A stretch of 16,843 nucleotides of DNA from MFKM01 sp038065115 (GTDB lineage: Bacteria > Patescibacteriota > Minisyncoccia > UBA6257 > MFKM01). Positions 12,658-16,843 of the stretch are shown in pieces (positions within the stretch are counted from its first letter, which is position 1; every line of letters starts with the position of its first letter). Location: assembly GCA_038065115.1 (NCBI GenBank), contig JBBTRS010000030.1, positions 1 to 16,843 of the forward strand, read 5' to 3'. A model generated the notes under the pieces. That model was given only the letters and a program-made list of their open reading frames with translations, had not been told where the DNA came from and did no database searches. The position numbers and the translations under genes are program-made.

Positions 12658-14154
12658 TTATCTAAATTTCACGTTTCCTCTCATCTTCACGTTTCCTCTC
12701 ATCTTTACATCAACTACATACTCATCCGCCCCGATGTCCCAAACACTGGAACGATTTTTCCCTTGAATATCGGTGGTGAAATTAAGCGGGGCCGCTTCCG
12801 CCGAGGTGCTCGTGCCGTTATTTATGGCGATTGTATCAATGCTTCCTAACAAGAAATTATCATTAGCCTCGTCTACAAAAACCACATTTCCCCAAAGATT
12901 GGTATGGATAGTGTAACCTTCTCCGCTAACCATAATATCGTGAGCAAGCGACACCTGCGTTGAGCTGTCTATGGCGGTTACCCGAGAATAAGTGCTATCC
13001 GTTCTGTTTCTAACAATGCTCCCCACTTTTACGCCAAGAGTTGTAAAATTAACGCTGGTATCAATAAGCTTGCTTGCCGATGTGCCGTCCGCGGTGGAAG
13101 AAGCGTAAAACGCACCTTGAGCGACATCGGCATATTGGACTTGAGTATCGCTTTCGGAAATATTATTAGTTGATGAGGCGGCCAGCGTTCCGTCAACATA
13201 TGTAGTATTGTCGGAACTTTGAATGATATTATTTTTGGCTATCAACGCATTAGCTACAGAAGCCCTGATTCCGTAAGCGGCATTATGGATAGTGTTGGAA
13301 TATGCGTATAGGGTGCCATTTGTGATATGCCGAATGGCGGCCGCGCCTTTATTTGTGTCTATAAATACATTATTCCAAATATAAGTGGATTCTCCCGCTT
13401 CCCCCTGGGAAACAAACCCCGACCTTGACGCGCTAACAGCGTGTATTGTTTTAACAACGCTATTTGAAAATCTGCCTCCGTTAGTTCCATTAAAAAATAC
13501 TCCGTTAGCTCCCACTATCCCCGTGGTGGTTACCTGAACCTGTATTTTATCGAGAAATACATAATTTTCATCGGTTGTGAAAGCCGTTGTGTCTGTTGTC
13601 TCCAATCTATAATAGGAAGTGGAATACACAGAACCGGAAACCGGAGGGACATAATTTCCTTGAATTGAAATATAATTGGTGGAGTTTGTAGTCCACCCCG
13701 TGACATTAACTGCTGTTGTGTCCACCACTGTTCCCGAAAGATTGACTTTCGCGATAACGCTGTCGCCGGCATCAGTCGGCGTCCAAGCGTTGGTAGTGTC
13801 GTTCCCGTCAGCCGTGGGATACCAAGTGTTAGTTGAATTGGGAGTGCCGGTGACGGAAACCAACATCATTTGGGTCGCCGTGTCGTGAAGCATGGTAGCC
13901 GTCGCGCCGGAAGTTGTCTGGGTTACCGCCACGCCGTCTGAAAACGAACCCCTGGTCAAACTGCCGGCGATGACTTTCGTCCCCGCCGCCGTTAAATCGC
14001 TGTCAATTGCCGCCTCCCAAAGCGATAAAGAAGAATAATCGCCTCCGCCGTCGGTGTTGACGGTGGTAACAAACTCCGTGGCCGCCAACGCATTGGCAGA
14101 CAATCCAACCGCCAAAAAAGCGAAAAGATAAATTATAAATTTATAATATTTCAT
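12658..14154 (-). CDS. Secreted beta-helix-like surface protein with C-terminal tandem repeat
   Basis: This 498-residue protein has a signal peptide (about 1-24, cleavage after ANALA). It is rich in Thr, Ser, Asn and Gly. The middle has the spacing of right-handed parallel beta-helix (pectate-lyase-like) proteins, for example YISIQGN, NNVFIDTNKGAA, YSNTIHNAAYGIRA and IAKNNIIQSS. The segment QGKNRSSVWDIGADEY (about 466-481) is the usual end of such a domain in choice-of-anchor-type surface proteins. The protein ends in the unit VKMRGN twice and then VKFR, encoded by an 18-bp tandem repeat. There is no membrane anchor or sorting signal, so attachment may go through this basic tail. It starts 22 bases after the 186-residue membrane protein gene, in the same operon. 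Enzyme activity is not evident. Confidence 0.82.
   Translation of the reverse strand: MKYYKFIIYLFAFLAVGLSANALAATEFVTTVNTDGGGDYSSLSLWEAAIDSDLTAAGTKVIAGSLTRGSFSDGVAVTQTTSGATATMLHDTATQMMLVSVTGTPNSTNTWYPTADGNDTTNAWTPTDAGDSVIAKVNLSGTVVDTTAVNVTGWTTNSTNYISIQGNYVPPVSGSVYSTSYYRLETTDTTAFTTDENYVFLDKIQVQVTTTGIVGANGVFFNGTNGGRFSNSVVKTIHAVSASRSGFVSQGEAGESTYIWNNVFIDTNKGAAAIRHITNGTLYAYSNTIHNAAYGIRASVANALIAKNNIIQSSDNTTYVDGTLAASSTNNISESDTQVQYADVAQGAFYASSTADGTSASKLIDTSVNFTTLGVKVGSIVRNRTDSTYSRVTAIDSSTQVSLAHDIMVSGEGYTIHTNLWGNVVFVDEANDNFLLGSIDTIAINNGTSTSAEAAPLNFTTDIQGKNRSSVWDIGADEYVVDVKMRGNVKMRGNVKFR
12670..12705. repeat. 18-bp tandem repeat at the 3' end of the beta-helix gene
   Basis: CACGTTTCCTCTCATCTT occurs twice back to back (12670-12687, 12688-12705), followed by a partial third match on the 3' side of the gene. 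Each copy encodes KMRGNV in the protein tail. Copy number can change without shifting the frame. Confidence 0.85.
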
Positions 14155-14176
14155 CTAATAATGATTACTTCTTTGA

Positions 14177-14737
14177 TTACTTTATTTTAATAGTCTTTTC
14201 TTTGTTTTTTGATTTTGTTGTTATCACTGCTTCAATTTTGTTTGCCGCTTCGGTTTTGACGCTAACAAACAAGGAATTCAAATCATCAATTTCGTCAGCC
14301 GTTAAATCTTTGAGAGAAAATTTATATTTCGGAGAATCTTTAATTTCTTTCCATTGTCCATCGGCATCCTGCCAAACCTTGATTGTTTCCACATTTAATT
14401 TGCCAAGAGGCTCTGTTTCAACAAATTCGCCGTCAACCTGATAAACTTCTTTTTCCGCGGGAGCCAAAGACCGCATTATTTGCTCCATTTCTTTTTTGGA
14501 AAAATTGACCGGAACAATATCAAACACTTGGCGTTCCGATTCGGTAAATTCCCAATCGCCGGGGAAAACACCCACGATGTCCCCGATATTGTTTGTTCCC
14601 GGTCTGTAAGTTTTATCTGAAATATAAACCAAAAAAGAAGAAGACGCGCCGCCCCTGACAATCAGGAAAACAATAAACGGCAGAATCGCCGAAACGACTG
14701 CGATAAAAACAATTTTCCGGTTTTTGAAAATAGCCAT
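14177..14737 (-). CDS. Membrane-anchored protein of unknown function in the surface operon
   Basis: This 186-residue protein has a basic start (MAIFKNRK), a membrane segment (about 9-27, IVFIAVVSAILPFIVFLIV) and about 155 outward residues. The outer part is acidic and Lys-rich, with DIVGVFPGDWEFTESERQVF (about 53-72) and a Lys-rich end (KSKNKEKTIKIK). It lies between the fibre-like gene (66 bases upstream) and the beta-helix gene (22 bases downstream), all on the minus strand. I do not recognise a family. A role in anchoring or export of the two flanking surface proteins is a guess from position. Confidence 0.75.
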   Translation of the reverse strand: MAIFKNRKIVFIAVVSAILPFIVFLIVRGGASSSFLVYISDKTYRPGTNNIGDIVGVFPGDWEFTESERQVFDIVPVNFSKKEMEQIMRSLAPAEKEVYQVDGEFVETEPLGKLNVETIKVWQDADGQWKEIKDSPKYKFSLKDLTADEIDDLNSLFVSVKTEAANKIEAVITTKSKNKEKTIKIK

Positions 14738-14803
14738 AAAATATTGATTCTTACGAAACTCTTACAAAATCAAGGCTCGTAGTCTCATAAACGCAATTTC
14801 CGG

Positions 14804-16843
14804 TTATGGTTGAGACTCCGGTTCCGGCTGCGGCGCTTCCTCTTCCGTTTCTGACGGAATTTCTCCGGCGGGCAAAGATTCAGACGCTGATTCTAGCGCA
14901 GATTCAGGTTCAGATTCAGATTGTAATTCGGTTGTAATGGTTGGTTCGTCTGAAATGACTGGCTCGTCTGAAACAGTTTGTTCAATCGGAGCGCTAACAA
15001 CATCGGCCTGCGCGTCTTGACATTCCCCTTTCGTTTTCTGCCACTCGCCATTTTCAATCCAATTGCAATAAATTTCGCCGGTCGCTTTATCAACCATTTC
15101 CAACTTTTCAATTCTGGCGGTTTTGGCTGTTAATTTATCGGTAATCAATTCTTTCAACCGAGCGACGCCATTTTCAATAGCCAGCCCGAGCGAAACCAAA
15201 GCATTTTTAACCCTCTCAATAAACGAGCTCCCTTCGGAAGATTCAGCTTCTCCGGTCTGGGACGAACTCGCTTGCGTTGAGTTTGAGCTGATACTTCCAA
15301 TTAAAATCATATTCCCGTTTTCATCCACCCTCATTACTTCTTCGCCGTTCTGATTTTTCAATATCAACGCCTGGGGGGTTTCGTAATCTTCAACGAACCT
15401 GAAATCATTGCCGAAAATCAAGTCGCCGACCGTGCTTGACGCCGCGTAAATATTTGACCACTTCAAAGTGCTGGTTCCCAGAGAATATAAACTATTGGCG
15501 GTCGGCACGATATCGCCGGCTATTTGAAGCCCGTAAGCCGGAGTTGTCGTTCCGATACCAACCAAACCGGTGGAAAGAATAGTCAGGTAGGGAGTGGTGC
15601 CGATTGCCGAACCAAGACCAATCATAAATTTATCGCTATCCGAATTATCCAAGCCCAAATAATAATCCTGGTTTTGGCCGTCAAATCTCAAGGAAACATC
15701 CTGGCTGGCGGTGCCGTTGCCGACAATGACGCTTGATTCCGTGGTCGTGGAATTGGTAATTGTCAGGTCGCCGTTGCCAGCCGCCGAAAGCGTGGCGAAA
15801 TTAGAAGCGTCATAAGAAAAACGGAGGGCGTTGGCAGTGCCAAAAAGATGAAGCAACGCGGCCGGACTGCTTGTTCCTATTCCGATATTTCCGCTTTGGT
15901 CAATCACGAAGACATCATTCGTTCCGATAGTTGAAGTCGCAATCTTGAATTTATTGGAGTCGGAATAATCCACGCCAAAAACAAATTTAGTGGCTGGAGT
16001 GGCGCCGGTGCGAAAAACCAGATAAGGATCGTAAGAAGTGGTTGAAGTGGAAACAGTCAGGGTGAGGATTGCTGAAGAGTCTTGGGAAAGTTCCAGCAGG
16101 GAAGAAGGAGTGGTGGTGCCGATACCAACAACAAGAGTACCGCTCCCGTCAACATATAATCCCGCGGTGCTTGTGCTAAAACCCCTCAAATGGGCAATGC
16201 CCGCCACATCCAATAAACTTCCCGGCGTGCTTGTCCCGATTCCCACCCTACCCGTCGTGGAAGCCACATACAAAGTGGGAATTCCGACTGTGCTGGTGCC
16301 GATCCAAAGGCCTCCGTTGATTGTTAAGACTTCTGAAGGCGTGGTCGTTGCGATGCCGATGAGGCCGGAAGTATTACTAATAAACAAATCGCCATCTCCG
16401 ATATTAACATTATTGCCCGATCTATTAATGCTTAAAGTCGCGCCGATAGCTTGTAAATCTATCACCCCAGACGCTTCTGACATATAAACATAGCGGCCTC
16501 CGCCTCCAGTTGCTCTTATTGTTGATCCGTTAGCGTCGGAATAATTCAAAGTACCTTCAGTAAGCGTAAGTGAACTTGGGAAAGTACCTCCCCCTAAATT
16601 TATAGCTTCAAAAAAACCTGTCGGCGTGCTCGTGCCAATTCCCACCCTGCCCGTGGTGGAAGCCACATACAAAGTGGGAATTCCGACTGTGCTGGTGCCG
16701 ATCCAAAGGCCTCCGTTGATTGTTAAGGCTTGCCCCGGCGTGCTCGTGCCAATCCCCACGCTCCAACTTGTAGATGAAGCAAAAAGATTAGAACCCGATA
16801 AACCCCATAACTGGGATTGTTTATTGTTGAAAGTATCCCAATC
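14804..16843 (-). CDS. Fibre-like VGIGTSTP-repeat surface protein, 5' end beyond the window
   Basis: The frame is open to the window edge (first visible residues DWDTFNNKQSQLWGLSG). A GTG at 16759 is therefore only an internal codon, and 679 residues are visible. Seven copies of the turn V/I-G-I-G/A-T-S/T-T/S-P recur. Each is followed by a short beta segment (LTINGG, LLDVAG, LLELSQ, LQIAG), as in the stalks of phage tail fibres and trimeric surface fibres common in CPR genomes. After RFVEDYETPQALILKNQNGE the repeat part ends. A helical region (IERVKNALVSLGLAIENG, LKELITDKLTAKTARIEKLE) then leads to a Cys pair (YCNWIENGEW, GEC) and an acidic Ser/Glu/Pro tail. No membrane anchor is visible. A host- or surface-contact role is inference. 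Two segments 399 bp apart share 72 identical bases. Confidence 0.85.
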   Translation of the reverse strand, partial: DWDTFNNKQSQLWGLSGSNLFASSTSWSVGIGTSTPGQALTINGGLWIGTSTVGIPTLYVASTTGRVGIGTSTPTGFFEAINLGGGTFPSSLTLTEGTLNYSDANGSTIRATGGGGRYVYMSEASGVIDLQAIGATLSINRSGNNVNIGDGDLFISNTSGLIGIATTTPSEVLTINGGLWIGTSTVGIPTLYVASTTGRVGIGTSTPGSLLDVAGIAHLRGFSTSTAGLYVDGSGTLVVGIGTTTPSSLLELSQDSSAILTLTVSTSTTSYDPYLVFRTGATPATKFVFGVDYSDSNKFKIATSTIGTNDVFVIDQSGNIGIGTSSPAALLHLFGTANALRFSYDASNFATLSAAGNGDLTITNSTTTESSVIVGNGTASQDVSLRFDGQNQDYYLGLDNSDSDKFMIGLGSAIGTTPYLTILSTGLVGIGTTTPAYGLQIAGDIVPTANSLYSLGTSTLKWSNIYAASSTVGDLIFGNDFRFVEDYETPQALILKNQNGEEVMRVDENGNMILIGSISSNSTQASSSQTGEAESSEGSSFIERVKNALVSLGLAIENGVARLKELITDKLTAKTARIEKLEMVDKATGEIYCNWIENGEWQKTKGECQDAQADVVSAPIEQTVSDEPVISDEPTITTELQSESEPESALESASESLPAGEIPSETEEEAPQPEPESQP
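16257..16727. repeat. Long direct repeat pair inside the fibre-like gene
   Basis: Positions 16257-16328 and 16656-16727 are identical over 72 bp, at an offset of 399 bp (133 codons, in frame). The similarity extends another 30-odd bases outward with five mismatches. Each copy encodes the segment GGLWIGTSTVGIPTLYVAST. Confidence 0.85.

Overview
The window looks like chromosomal sequence from a Candidate Phyla Radiation (Patescibacteria, probably Parcubacteria-like) bacterium. The reasons are: surface proteins with the 'GYAW..N.GWINF' repeat; a long fibre-like protein built on 'VGIGTSTP' repeats; an S23-type four-helix-bundle gene; an O-antigen-ligase/TPR fusion; a coiled-coil small protein; moderately low GC; and very few Shine-Dalgarno (SD) sequences. 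This is taxonomic inference from gene content, not a phylogeny. No rRNA, tRNA, CRISPR array or insertion-sequence transposase was found.

Left part (1-5520). A membrane-anchored protein of unknown function (98-688, +) converges with a DEAD-box RNA helicase (minus, from 2037), whose promoter appears to give a leaderless mRNA. An unknown 152-residue protein (2616-2158, -) has a strong SD and a clear intrinsic terminator. Divergent from it is a two-gene unit of a PduL-type phosphate acyltransferase and a signal-less L,D-transpeptidase-fold protein. A radical SAM protein with a B12-binding-like N-terminal region follows. Its only good SD drives an out-of-frame ATG, and a run of seven A would join the two frames after a -1 slip or a one-base insertion. 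A bidirectional terminator (5490-5519) closes this part.

Middle part (5558-11444, all minus). The probable operon reads coiled-coil protein, O-antigen ligase/polymerase-like TPR protein, S23 four-helix-bundle protein, large GYAW-repeat surface protein, small membrane-anchored helical protein. Genes are 8-16 nt apart, except for the 99-bp gap before the S23 gene. That gene is enclosed by degenerate 10-bp repeat arrays in inverted orientation. They include a 19-bp inverted pair matching at 17 positions, so the gene looks like a small cassette inserted in the envelope operon.

Right part (11594-16843). A stand-alone MNT-type nucleotidyltransferase (+) is followed by a broken tiny ORF instead of a HEPN partner. 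Next to it is a RelE-like toxin/antitoxin pair (minus) with a palindrome overlapping its promoter. Then comes a minus-strand surface cluster: the fibre-like VGIGTSTP protein (cut by the window edge), a membrane-anchored unknown protein, and a secreted beta-helix-like protein with a tandem-repeat C-terminus.

The main points worth a second look are the S23 cassette with its inverted arrays, the split start of the radical SAM gene, and the contrast between leaderless promoters and SD-led genes with a hairpin at the predicted 5' end.
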